A stretch of DNA of 64,000 nucleotides, taken from positions 684,001-748,000 of the forward strand of contig JAWKQO010000001.1 of assembly GCA_041390105.1 (NCBI GenBank), written 5' to 3'. This document shows positions 26,787-35,105 of the stretch, in pieces. The notes beneath the pieces are model-generated. The model made no database searches. It was not told the DNA's origin and saw only the letters and a program-made list of their open reading frames with translations. Source of the DNA: Gemmatimonadota bacterium. GTDB lineage: Bacteria > Gemmatimonadota > Gemmatimonadetes > Longimicrobiales > Gaopeijiaceae. Every line of letters starts with the position of its first letter. Position 1 is the first letter of the stretch. The position numbers and the translations under genes are program-made.

Positions 26787-28708
26787 TACTTGTAGCTCCG
26801 CTGCGAGAAGGGCACGTAGTCGAACATGAGCTCCTCCTGGTGGCGGCGCGGCACCGACGGATCACCCGTGTACTCCCACGCAGCGACGTGGGCAAAGGCC
26901 ACGTCGTCGCGCCGCGCCTCGCCCTCGTCGGTCGTGTGCTCCACCCGGTAGTGCGCACCGCACGACTCGTCGCGCGTCAGCGCGTCGAGGCACATCAGTT
27001 CCGCGAACTCGAAGAAGTCGGCGAGTCGCCCAGCCTTCTCCAGGGACTCGTTGAGCGACTCGGAACTGCCGGGCACGTTGACTTCGGCCCAGAACTGCTC
27101 CCGCAAGGCCGGGATCTGCTGAAGGGCCGCCGTGAGCCCTTCGCGGGAGCGCTCCATGCCGCACGCGTTCCACATCAAACGGCCCAGCTCCATGTGGAAG
27201 GAATCCACGGTGCGGCTCCCCTTGGTATCGAGGAGACGCTTCGACCGGGCCGCGACCTGCGCCTCGGCCTCCACGAACGCGCTGTGGTGCGTATCCAGCT
27301 CGTCCGTCCGGATACGCGCCAGGAAGTTCCCTACGGTCAACGGAAGGATGAAGTAGCCGTCGGCAAGGCCCTGCATCAGCGCTGAAGCGCCCAGCCGGTT
27401 GGCGCCGTGGTCCGAGAAGTTCGCCTCGCCGATGGCGAACAGACCAGGGACCGTGGTCATCAGGTCGTAGTCCACCCACAGCCCACCCATGGTGTAGTGG
27501 GGTGCCGGATAGATGCGCATGGGCGTCCTATACGGATCCTCGCCGGTAATCTTCTCGTACATGGCGAAGAGATTCCCGTAACGCTCCGAGACGGCGCTGC
27601 GACCGATGCGCTGAATGGCGTCGCGGAAGTCGAGGTAGACACCGTTGTGCAAGGCGCCCACACCATGCCCTTTGTCGACCATCTCCTTGGCCCGGCGCGA
27701 AGCGATGTCGCGCGGGCTCAGGTTGCCGAAGCTCGGGTAGATGCGCTCCAGGTAGTAGTCGCGTTCGGCGTCCGGGATCTGCTCCGGCGCGCGCTGATCA
27801 CCGGCCTCGGCAGGCACCCAGATCCGACCGTCGTTCCGGAGCGACTCGCTCATCAACGTGAGCTTGGACTGATACTCGCCGTTGGTGGGAATGCAGGTCG
27901 GGTGGATCTGGGTGAAGCACGGGTTGGCGAAGGCGGCGCCCTTGCGATGCGCTCTCCACGTGGCCGTCACGTTGCACTTCTTGGCGTTCGTCGACAGGAA
28001 GAACACGTTGGAGTACCCGCCCGTCGCCAAGACCACCGCGTCCGCCGCGTGCGACTCCACGCGCCCGGACAGCAGGTCACGCGTCACGATGCCGCGGGCA
28101 CGACCATCCACCACCACGATGTCCAGGAGCTCGGAGCGGTTGTGCAAGCGCACCTGGCCGGACGCGACCTGCCGCATCAGGGCCTGATAGGCACCTAGCA
28201 ACAGCTGCTGACCGGTCTGGCCGCGGGCGTAGAACGTCCGGGACACCTGAGCGCCGCCGAACGAGCGATTGGCCAGTAGCCCACCGTACTCCCGTGCGAA
28301 CGGCACCCCCTGCGCCACGGCCTGGTCGATGATCTCGAGGCTGAGCTCGGCCAAGCGATAGACGTTGGCCTCCCGGGAGCGGAAGTCCCCACCCTTCACT
28401 GTGTCGTAGAAGAGACGGAAGACGGAGTCCCCGTCGCTTTGGTAGTTCTTGGCGGCGTTGATTCCGCCCTGGGCGGCGATGGAATGCGCGCGCCGGGGCG
28501 AGTCATGGAAGGTGAAGGTCTGGACCTGATAGCCCAACTCGGCCAAGGTGGCGGACGCCGCCGCGCCAGCCAGCCCGGTTCCGACCACGATCACATCGAA
28601 GCGGCGCTTGTTGGCGGGATTGACCAGCTTCATCTCGAAGCGGTGGCGCTCCCACTTCTCCTGAATGGGGCCCGCCGGAATCCGGGCATCGAGCTTCATC
28701 TGACTCAT
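26786..28708 (-). CDS. sdhA: Succinate dehydrogenase flavoprotein subunit
   Basis: Oxidises succinate to fumarate using covalently bound FAD. It has 640 residues. The FAD dinucleotide fold is VIVVGTGLAGAAASATLAEL and the histidyl-FAD attachment is RRAHSIAAQGG. Later blocks are GGLWVDYDLMTTVPGLFAIG and the DHGANRLGASALMQG nucleotide contact. The ATG at 28708 overlaps the sdhC stop (ATGA); the frame runs much further upstream inside sdhC and is a shadow there. Confidence 0.96.
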   Translation of the reverse strand: MSQMKLDARIPAGPIQEKWERHRFEMKLVNPANKRRFDVIVVGTGLAGAAASATLAELGYQVQTFTFHDSPRRAHSIAAQGGINAAKNYQSDGDSVFRLFYDTVKGGDFRSREANVYRLAELSLEIIDQAVAQGVPFAREYGGLLANRSFGGAQVSRTFYARGQTGQQLLLGAYQALMRQVASGQVRLHNRSELLDIVVVDGRARGIVTRDLLSGRVESHAADAVVLATGGYSNVFFLSTNAKKCNVTATWRAHRKGAAFANPCFTQIHPTCIPTNGEYQSKLTLMSESLRNDGRIWVPAEAGDQRAPEQIPDAERDYYLERIYPSFGNLSPRDIASRRAKEMVDKGHGVGALHNGVYLDFRDAIQRIGRSAVSERYGNLFAMYEKITGEDPYRTPMRIYPAPHYTMGGLWVDYDLMTTVPGLFAIGEANFSDHGANRLGASALMQGLADGYFILPLTVGNFLARIRTDELDTHHSAFVEAEAQVAARSKRLLDTKGSRTVDSFHMELGRLMWNACGMERSREGLTAALQQIPALREQFWAEVNVPGSSESLNESLEKAGRLADFFEFAELMCLDALTRDESCGAHYRVEHTTDEGEARRDDVAFAHVAAWEYTGDPSVPRRHQEELMFDYVPFSQRSYK

Positions 28709-29388
28709 GGGAGCCCCACCAGCCCGAAGGTCACCGCGAGCGGAACCGACATAAAGCCGGCGAAGAGCCCGAGGGCGATCGCAGCCGCCAAGCTCCGGCG
28801 CCACCCACCCCGGTGCTCCCCTACGAAGCCCAGCGTCTGGAAGACGCTCCAGACACCGTGATAGAGGTGGAAGCACAGCGCACCCATCGCCACGGCGTAC
28901 ACCAGCACGATGAGGGGATTGGAGAAGCCGATCACCAGATTGCGGAAGGGATCGGCACGATCGAAGTCGGGATGGACGGTCCCGATGGTGAAATGCAGGA
29001 GGTGATAGACGATGAACAGGAGCAGGATCACGCCACCCCAGCGCATCGTGCGGGACGCGTAGCTGAACGACAGCGCCTGCTCCTTCTGGTAGCCGGTCGG
29101 CCGGGCGGCCCGGCTGCGACGTGCCAATTGCCAGGCTGCTACGATGTGCACGAGCACGGCTGCCAGGAGCAGAGCCCGCACCAACCAGAGCGCCACCCCG
29201 CGCGGCAAGGCGGGCTCGCCCACCTCCCGCAGCCATTCGGCATAGTGGTTGAAGGCTGCGGCTCCCAAGAAGACCTTGAGATTCCCCGCCATGTGCCCCA
29301 GCACGAAACCGACCAGCAGGATCCCTGATCCCGCCATCACGATCTTCTTCCCGACCGTGCTATTCCAGAGCCCCGGGCTCTTCGGCAC
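28705..29388 (-). CDS. sdhC: Succinate dehydrogenase cytochrome b subunit (type B)
   Basis: Single membrane-anchor subunit of 227 residues with five hydrophobic helices, diagnostic of the type-B architecture. Likely haem ligands are histidines in GFVLGHMAGNLKVF, AVLVHIVAAWQLA, VYHLLHFTIGTVHPD and CFHLYHGVWSVFQ. The GTG start at 29388 has GGAGG 6 bases upstream. It lies 32 bases after mdh, so the operon is mdh-sdhC-sdhA-sdhB and the steps from succinate to oxaloacetate via fumarate are nearly complete (fumarase is absent here). Confidence 0.94.
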   Translation of the reverse strand: MPKSPGLWNSTVGKKIVMAGSGILLVGFVLGHMAGNLKVFLGAAAFNHYAEWLREVGEPALPRGVALWLVRALLLAAVLVHIVAAWQLARRSRAARPTGYQKEQALSFSYASRTMRWGGVILLLFIVYHLLHFTIGTVHPDFDRADPFRNLVIGFSNPLIVLVYAVAMGALCFHLYHGVWSVFQTLGFVGEHRGGWRRSLAAAIALGLFAGFMSVPLAVTFGLVGLP

Positions 29389-29420
29389 CGGATCCCTCCG
29401 TTCTCTCTACGGGGTGGGGG

Positions 29421-30350
29421 TCAGCGGACGACCGCGATGGTGCTGCGCACCGCTTCGGCGCTGCTGGCCAACTCGGTGCGCTCGGCGTCGGTCAACTCGA
29501 CCTCCAGAATCTGCTCCAGACCGGCCGCACCCAACTTGCACGGAACGCCGAGGAAGATGTCCTTCTCACCGTACTCCCCGGTGAGATAGGCCGCGCACGG
29601 CAGGATGCGCTTCTTGTCGTGCACGATGGCTTCGACCATCTGGACCGCCGCGGAAGACGGTGCGTAGTAGGCGCTGCCTGTCTTGAGGTAGCCCACGATC
29701 TCTGCGCCACCTTTGCGTGTCCGATCGATCAGCGCATCGATCCGATCCTGCGCCAACAACTGCGTCAGCGGGATTCCCGCGACGGTGGTGTACGAGACCA
29801 GAGGAACCATGGTGTCTCCGTGTCCCCCCAGCACCAGCGCCTGGATGTCCTCGACCGACACGTCGAGCTCAAGGGCGATGAAGGAGCGGTAGCGGGCGGT
29901 GTCCAGCACACCGGCCATGCCGATCACGCGCTCGCGGGGAAATCCGGTGGTCTCCATGGCCACCCACGACATCACATCGAGCGGGTTGGAGACCATGATG
30001 ATGATGGCGTCCGGTGCAACGCGCTTGATCTCCTTGGAGACGGCCTGGACGATCCCCGCGTTGGTCTTGAGGAGATCGTCACGGCTCATCCCCGGCTTGC
30101 GGGCGATACCGGCGGTCACCACGAAGATGTCCGACCCTTCCGCAGGCCCGTAGTCGTTCGAACCCACGACCCGGGTGTCGAACCCTTCGATGGGAGCGCT
30201 CTCCCACTGGTCGAGACCCTTCCCCTGCGGTATCCCCTCGACGATATCGACGAGGACGACCTCGCGCGCCAACGACTTCTCGGCGATGCGCTGCGCGCAG
30301 GTCGCCCCGACATGTCCGGCTCCGACAACCGTGATCTTCCCGGTGCTCAT
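29421..30350 (-). CDS. mdh: Malate dehydrogenase
   Basis: NAD-dependent oxidation of malate to oxaloacetate. It has 309 residues and belongs to the LDH-like group of malate dehydrogenases. Seen are the nucleotide-binding VVGAGHVGATCAQ, the substrate loop AGIARKPGMSRDDLL, VSNPLDVMSW and the catalytic His in LGGHGDTMVP. It is the first gene of the mdh-sdhCAB operon; a weak AAGGA sits well upstream of the ATG. I do not see a strong promoter in the 130-base gap behind it. Confidence 0.96.
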   Translation of the reverse strand: MSTGKITVVGAGHVGATCAQRIAEKSLAREVVLVDIVEGIPQGKGLDQWESAPIEGFDTRVVGSNDYGPAEGSDIFVVTAGIARKPGMSRDDLLKTNAGIVQAVSKEIKRVAPDAIIIMVSNPLDVMSWVAMETTGFPRERVIGMAGVLDTARYRSFIALELDVSVEDIQALVLGGHGDTMVPLVSYTTVAGIPLTQLLAQDRIDALIDRTRKGGAEIVGYLKTGSAYYAPSSAAVQMVEAIVHDKKRILPCAAYLTGEYGEKDIFLGVPCKLGAAGLEQILEVELTDAERTELASSAEAVRSTIAVVR

Positions 30351-30407
30351 CGTCTTCGGATTCCTTCTCTTCTGTTCGGTTGATCCGTCGTCGCGTCGGT
30401 CGGACCG

Positions 30408-30422
30408 GCCGGCCTGGCCGGC
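30408..30422. repeat. GC inverted repeat between moaA and mdh
   Basis: GCCGGCC-T-GGCCGGC, a perfect 7-bp inverted repeat. It could help terminate moaA transcription but has no following run of T, so a terminator call is not justified. Confidence 0.3.
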
Positions 30423-30480
30423 GAGACGTCGGGTTCGGGCACGGCGGACCGCTACCCGTTGTGATGAGAGACGTTCCCGG

Positions 30481-31479
30481 CTACCCCCCCGTCTGGGACA
30501 AGGCCACCAAGCCCCCCGATCCCGCCGCGCTTCCCTGCACCAGGTGATGCCGTTCCGGCTTGATCTGAAGCGTCTCGAGAATGAGGGGCAGCAAATCCTC
30601 TCCTCGCCGCAGCGGGTCGCGGAGATTGGTCTGCAGGTCGCCGAACAGGCAGGGCCGCAGATGGCCGTCGGCCGTAAGGCGAAGTCGGTTGCAGCGGTGG
30701 CAGAAGTTGTGGCTCATAGGCGTGATCACGCCGATGGTGCCCGCCGCGCCGGGGAACCGATAGTAGGTCGCCGGCCCGTTTCCGGTTGGACCCTGCACCG
30801 GTTGCAGCGGGCCGATGGCCCGCACCCGTTCCAGCGCCTCCGTGCAGGAGACGAACCCGCTGACGCTCAGATCGAGGTTCGCTCCGGTTGGCATCACCTC
30901 GATGAAGCGTACATGCCAGGGACGACTGCGGGTCACCTCCGCGAACGATGTGATCTCGTCGTCGTTCTGCCCACGCATGAGCACGACATTGATCTTGATG
31001 GGATCGAAGCCGACGCGCTCGGCAGCATCGAGTCCCTGCAGGATGGCGTCGAAGGCGCCGGGACGTCGGACGATGCGATCCAGCCGCTCAGGCACCAGCG
31101 AATCCAGGGAGACGTTCACCCGTCGTACTCCCGCGGAGCGCAGGGCGTCGGCCTGCGCCGCCAGCAGCACGGCATTGGTCGAGAGCGAGATGTCTTCGAT
31201 CCCCGGCACCTCGGCGATCGCCGAGATCAGACGCGGGAGGTCCTTGCGCACCAGCGGCTCGCCGCCCGTGATCCGGACGCGGCGAAGTCCCATGCCGGCC
31301 ATGGTCCGGACGATCCCCGTGATTTCTTCGTAGCGCAGGATCTCCGAGCGGGTCAGCCACTCCAGCCCCTCTTCGGGCATGCAGTAGACGCAGCGGAGGT
31401 TGCACTTGTCCGTCACCGAGATGCGGAGATACTCGATCCGGCGGCCGAAACCGTCCTCCATGGGTCGGAGCCCGCTCAC
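30481..31479 (-). CDS. moaA: GTP 3',8-cyclase (molybdenum cofactor synthesis)
   Basis: Radical SAM enzyme that starts molybdopterin synthesis by rearranging GTP. It has 332 residues. The N-terminal radical-SAM cluster motif is CNLRCVYC, the second cluster motif is CHRCNRLRLTADGHLRPC, and the C-terminus ends with the two glycines needed for activity (SQTGG). The start GTG at 31479 overlaps moaE as GTGA and has GGGAG about 9 bases upstream; ATG at 31461 is an alternative. I rejected the longer frame inside moaE. Confidence 0.94.
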   Translation of the reverse strand: MSGLRPMEDGFGRRIEYLRISVTDKCNLRCVYCMPEEGLEWLTRSEILRYEEITGIVRTMAGMGLRRVRITGGEPLVRKDLPRLISAIAEVPGIEDISLSTNAVLLAAQADALRSAGVRRVNVSLDSLVPERLDRIVRRPGAFDAILQGLDAAERVGFDPIKINVVLMRGQNDDEITSFAEVTRSRPWHVRFIEVMPTGANLDLSVSGFVSCTEALERVRAIGPLQPVQGPTGNGPATYYRFPGAAGTIGVITPMSHNFCHRCNRLRLTADGHLRPCLFGDLQTNLRDPLRRGEDLLPLILETLQIKPERHHLVQGSAAGSGGLVALSQTGG

Positions 31480-31898
31480 GGCATCGGCTCCCGACCCTCG
31501 ACCCAGGCGGTCTCCCCTCCGAGGTACGCTTCTTCCTTCCAGATGGGCAATCGCTGCTTCAACTCCTCCATGATGTAGCGGGCAGCCCCGAAGGCTTCCG
31601 CTCGATGAGGCGTCGACACCGCGACGGCCACCGCCACGTCCCCCACCTCGAGCCGTCCGATCCGATGCACGACCGCGATGCGCGGGGACTCGAACTTGTC
31701 CCTCGCCTCGGCCACGATGGCTTCCAGCTCGGTCAGCGCCATCTCCGGATAGGCCTCGTAGCGCAGCCCCTCCACCGATCGCTGCTCGTTGTGGTTGCGC
31801 ACGGTTCCCAGGAACAGGATCTGCGCCCCGTCGCTCAGCGAGCCGACCTCCGACAGCACGGTGGTCGGGTCGATTTCTCGATCGGTGATCCGAATCAT
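31476..31898 (-). CDS. moaE: Molybdopterin synthase catalytic subunit
   Basis: Large subunit of molybdopterin synthase, which transfers sulfur from MoaD thiocarboxylate to cyclic pyranopterin. It has 140 residues. The family pattern FLGTVRNHNEQRSVEGLRYE and the conserved lysine in RLPIWKEEAYLGG are present. It overlaps moaA by 4 bases and its own start overlaps the upstream GT9 gene by ATGA. Confidence 0.94.
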   Translation of the reverse strand: MIRITDREIDPTTVLSEVGSLSDGAQILFLGTVRNHNEQRSVEGLRYEAYPEMALTELEAIVAEARDKFESPRIAVVHRIGRLEVGDVAVAVAVSTPHRAEAFGAARYIMEELKQRLPIWKEEAYLGGETAWVEGREPMP

Positions 31899-33043
31899 GG
31901 CGAGCGTGTGCGGTGTGACCGGCCCTGGCCATCAGCGAGGGCGGCTGCCAGCGCCGCCAGGACATCCTCCGTTGAAAGCTCGCGCATGCAGGGGTGTCCC
32001 GCCACCAGGCACCCCTCGTTCCGGAAGCGGTTCTCCTCGCACACCCGACACTGGTGGCGGCTGCGCACCACCCGTACGTGCGCAACCCGGGGGGCCCACA
32101 GGTGGAGGGGGCTGGCGCCGTGCCCGGCCTCATCGTTCCCGAACAGGGCGACCGTGGGACAACCCACCGCCGCGGCTACGTGCAGTGGCCCCGCGTCGAC
32201 CGTCACCAGCGCCCGTGCCCGCTCCAGCGCCCCCGCCAGCTCCAGCAGCGGCGTGCGCCCGCGAAGGTCCGCGATCCCTCCCCCCTCCAACAACCGGTCC
32301 TCGTCCTCCCCCGCGTGGTAGAGGGCTCGCTGCCGGTCGGGGGCGCTGCCGATCAGGCCCATCGACAGCCCCTCCTGTCGACACCAGTCCGCCACGCGCT
32401 GCCAGCCCGCCAGGAGCCACATCTTGGCGCTGCGCGTCGTCGTAACGTGCAGGAGAACGTCCGGCACGACAAAGGAGGGAGGGGCGCTGCCGAGCTGGAG
32501 ACGGAAGTAGTCGGTGCGGACGTACGCCATCCGACAGAAGATCTCGGCGATGTAATTGGTCTCCAGCACCTCCGCATACCGTTGCAGGAACTCCGGGCTG
32601 TTCCAGTCCGGGTCCTGCAACATCCGCTGCTCCGGGCGACGACCCGGGGGAAGCTTCCCGGTAAGGCCCGGAGCGAGAGCGGCACCGGCAATGTAGCGAG
32701 GCGCGAGCGCGGTCACCGCCACGAGGTTCAACTCCGCGAACTCGTCACAGTTGATGGCGAGATCGTAGGGCCCGTACGCCTCGCGCCGACGACGGAGCGC
32801 CTCCAGGAAGGCGGGCAGAAAGTCGGCCTCGCCGTAGAGGCTGTGCCGGAAGTCGATGTTCGGGTCAGCCTCCTCGAACCCGCGCGTCACCTCGCTTCCG
32901 AAGAAGTCGAGCACCGCGCCGGGATACTTCTCCTTGAGGCCTCGCAGCAGCGGAGTCAGGACGACGAAGTTCCCGACCTTGGTGCTGGAGAAAACCGCGA
33001 GGTGGGGCCGCTCGCCGAGCGGTTGATCCTCGAACCGCTCCAA
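31895..33043 (-). CDS. Glycosyltransferase family 9 (heptosyltransferase-like) protein
   Basis: A 382-residue GT-B-fold glycosyltransferase, GT9 group, which normally adds ADP-heptose or related sugars to lipopolysaccharide core. Seen are an N-terminal half with AVFSSTKVGNFVVLTPLLRG and the C-terminal signature VTVDAGPLHVAAAVGCPTVA followed by LFGNDE. A cysteine cluster (CRVCEENRFRNEGC) before the end is common in this family. The start is a TTG at 33043, chosen because it lies 5 bases after moaD and keeps the normal length; the N-terminus is therefore uncertain. It sits between moaD and moaE, which is odd for a cofactor operon. Confidence 0.85.
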   Translation of the reverse strand: MERFEDQPLGERPHLAVFSSTKVGNFVVLTPLLRGLKEKYPGAVLDFFGSEVTRGFEEADPNIDFRHSLYGEADFLPAFLEALRRRREAYGPYDLAINCDEFAELNLVAVTALAPRYIAGAALAPGLTGKLPPGRRPEQRMLQDPDWNSPEFLQRYAEVLETNYIAEIFCRMAYVRTDYFRLQLGSAPPSFVVPDVLLHVTTTRSAKMWLLAGWQRVADWCRQEGLSMGLIGSAPDRQRALYHAGEDEDRLLEGGGIADLRGRTPLLELAGALERARALVTVDAGPLHVAAAVGCPTVALFGNDEAGHGASPLHLWAPRVAHVRVVRSRHQCRVCEENRFRNEGCLVAGHPCMRELSTEDVLAALAAALADGQGRSHRTRSP

Positions 33044-33048
33044 GCGCC

Positions 33049-33297
33049 CTACCCGCCCGCCACGGGCGGGATCAACGCGACCTCATCGGACGGCTCCAGG
33101 CGCGCGTCGCTGCGGGCGTACCGTCGATTGACGGCGACGGTGGGCGTGGCGGGCAATTCGGCCCAGCGGCCCCCCTGCGCCCGCAGCGCCGTCACCAGAT
33201 CGGCCACGGTGGCACCCGCCGGGACCTCGACCTCGACGGACGACGCGCCGGTCAGGTCGCGATAGGAGGCAAAGAGGAGGGTCTGGACTCGCATCAT
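33049..33297 (-). CDS. moaD: Molybdopterin synthase sulfur carrier subunit
   Basis: Ubiquitin-fold sulfur carrier whose C-terminal glycine is adenylylated and thiocarboxylated. It has 82 residues ending in PPVAGG, the essential GG tail; the body has the VALIPP strand typical of MoaD. It is the first gene of the moaD-GT9-moaE-moaA unit. Two adjacent ATGs (33297 and 33294) are possible. Confidence 0.93.
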   Translation of the reverse strand: MMRVQTLLFASYRDLTGASSVEVEVPAGATVADLVTALRAQGGRWAELPATPTVAVNRRYARSDARLEPSDEVALIPPVAGG

Positions 33298-33424
33298 CCC
33301 CGAGGGGCAGCGATGGTTCGAGGCGTCCGCCTCAGGGGCAGCCGCCGGGGCTCTCGATCTTGATCCAACGTGAGATCAGAGCACTCAAGTCCCGCTCGAT
33401 CAATCACCTGCGAACCTCGGCCCG

Positions 33425-33727
33425 TCAGTCCTCGTCCGGTAGCTCCAAGCGAGCGACCCGGGCACGTAGATGCTTCGAGGGCTTGAAGACCGGTACCGCG
33501 CGCGAGGGAACGCGAACCGCGTCGCCGGTGCGGGGGTTGCGGGCCATGCGGGTCCGCCGACTCCGGACCTTGAAGGTCCCGAACCCACGGATCTCGATGT
33601 TCTCGCCTTTGGCGAGCGCTCCCTTGAGCGCGTTCAGGAACGCGTCGACGACGAGGGCACAGTCCTTCTTCGTGACCCCCGGCCCGATGGCCTCGGCCAC
33701 CTGTTCCACCAGATCGGCTTTCGTCAT
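33425..33727 (-). CDS. HU/IHF-family DNA-binding protein
   Basis: A 100-residue histone-like protein that bends DNA. It starts MTKADLVEQVAEAIG and has the GFGTFKVRSRRTRMARNPRT arm and the proline-tipped beta-ribbon (RNPRTGDAVRVPSRAV) of the family. The ATG at 33727 has GGGAGGG about 6 bases upstream, an excellent ribosome-binding site, so the longer open frame is discarded. It has its own predicted promoter at 33819-33847, just past the carA stop. Confidence 0.95.
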   Translation of the reverse strand: MTKADLVEQVAEAIGPGVTKKDCALVVDAFLNALKGALAKGENIEIRGFGTFKVRSRRTRMARNPRTGDAVRVPSRAVPVFKPSKHLRARVARLELPDED

Positions 33728-33818
33728 GCCACCCTCCCGTGAAGCCCTGGGGCCGGGTCCGGCGCCCCGGGGGTAGGGCCGTCGCCGGGGCGTGGAGAGG
33801 GTCCCGGCCTGCGCGGAA

Positions 33819-33847
33819 GGGTAACGGGCCGTTCCTCGGAACGTCAA
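33819..33847 (-). promoter_or_regulatory. Predicted HU promoter with an inverted repeat in the spacer
   Basis: TTGACG (33847-33842), 17-base spacer and a weak -10 TTACCC (33824-33819). The spacer contains the palindrome GTTCC-TC-GGAAC (33831-33842), a plausible operator for feedback control. The weak -10 fits a regulated promoter. Confidence 0.4.
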
Positions 33848-33860
33848 GCCTGAAGCGGAC

Positions 33861-34997
33861 CTACGCTGCCGGCACCCCGGCGGTCCTCGCCTCGAGCAGG
33901 CCCAGGAAATCGTCGAACAGGTATTGGCTGTCGTGGGGTCCCGGGGCGGCCTCGGGATGGTATTGGACGCAGAAGACCGGCCGGTCGCGGTGGCGAACGC
34001 CCTCGCAGGTTCCGTCATAGAGGTTCACGTGCGTGAGCACCAGGTCGGGTGCTCCAGGGATGTCCCGCTCCTCGCCCATGCGCACCGCGAATCCGTGGTT
34101 CTGCGATGTGATTTCGACGGTGCCCCGATCCAGATTTCGCACCGGGTGGTTTCCGCCGTGGTGTCCGAAGGGAAGCTTGAAGGTCGAAGCACCGAATGCC
34201 CGGCAGATCAGCTGATGCCCCAGGCAGATCCCGAACACCGGTACCCCGCGCTCGGAGAGCTTCACGATGGCGGTCGCCGCCTGATCGACTGTGGCGGGGT
34301 CGCCAGGACCGTTCGAGACGAACAACCCGTCGGGCGCCATGCGCTCGATTTCGGCGAGCCCGTACGACGCCGGGATCACCGTCACCCGGCATCCCCGCTC
34401 TGAAAGGAGGTGGGGCGAGTTGGCCTTGACGCCGAAGTCGTACGCGACCACGTGGAAGCGCTCGGTGCCGCGGGCGGGAACCTCGTAGGGCTCGAACGTC
34501 GACACGCCGCTCGCTAGGTCGAGGCCCTCCATGCGCGGATGGGCTTCGATCTGAGCAAGCACCGCATCCGGATCTGCACCGGCCGGGGCGATAGCGCCGC
34601 GCATCGCGCCCGCCGCGCGGATGTGTCGCGTCAGCGCTCTGGTGTCGATCTCGGTGATCCCCACGACCCCATGCCGCTCGAGGTACTCCGGCAACCCCTC
34701 GTTGGCACGCCAGGAGGAACGGATGCGCGAAATCTCACGGACGATGAAGCCGGCCACCTTGGGGCCCGGCGACTCTTCGTCCTCCGGGTTGACCCCGTAG
34801 TTGCCGATCAACGGGTAGGTCATCGTGACGAGCTGACCCGTATAGGACGGGTCGGTGAGTACCTCCTGGTACCCGCTCATGCACGTATTGAAGACGACTT
34901 CACCGACCGCGACGCCGTTGGCGCCGAGAGCGATGCCTTCGAAGCGACGACCGTCTTCGAGGAGGAGATAGGCGGGGGCGCCCCAGGGCGTACTCAT
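33861..34997 (-). CDS. carA: Carbamoyl-phosphate synthase small subunit
   Basis: Glutamine amidotransferase that supplies ammonia to CarB for carbamoyl phosphate, needed for pyrimidines and arginine. It has 378 residues. Class-I triad elements are the Cys in GICLGHQ and the His/Glu in QYHPEAAPGPHDSQ. The N-terminal domain shows GEVVFNTCMSGYQEVLTDPS. CarB is not adjacent. The ATG at 34997 lies only a few bases downstream of the predicted transcription start, suggesting a leaderless message. Confidence 0.96.
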   Translation of the reverse strand: MSTPWGAPAYLLLEDGRRFEGIALGANGVAVGEVVFNTCMSGYQEVLTDPSYTGQLVTMTYPLIGNYGVNPEDEESPGPKVAGFIVREISRIRSSWRANEGLPEYLERHGVVGITEIDTRALTRHIRAAGAMRGAIAPAGADPDAVLAQIEAHPRMEGLDLASGVSTFEPYEVPARGTERFHVVAYDFGVKANSPHLLSERGCRVTVIPASYGLAEIERMAPDGLFVSNGPGDPATVDQAATAIVKLSERGVPVFGICLGHQLICRAFGASTFKLPFGHHGGNHPVRNLDRGTVEITSQNHGFAVRMGEERDIPGAPDLVLTHVNLYDGTCEGVRHRDRPVFCVQYHPEAAPGPHDSQYLFDDFLGLLEARTAGVPAA

Positions 34998-35006
34998 GAC
35001 GGCCCG

Positions 35007-35034
35007 AATGTAGAAGACCAGAGGAAGTGGTCAA
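35007..35034 (-). promoter_or_regulatory. Predicted carA promoter giving a leaderless mRNA
   Basis: TTGACC (35034-35029), 16-base spacer and TACATT (35012-35007). Transcription would start around 35000, about 3 bases before the carA ATG. No ribosome-binding site fits between them. Confidence 0.5.
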
Positions 35035-35105
35035 GCGGTCTGGACCGGAACGGCACCCAGGGCCCAAGTTCGTGCGCCCTTCCCGTTTCCCGCTACCGCC
35101 TGCCC

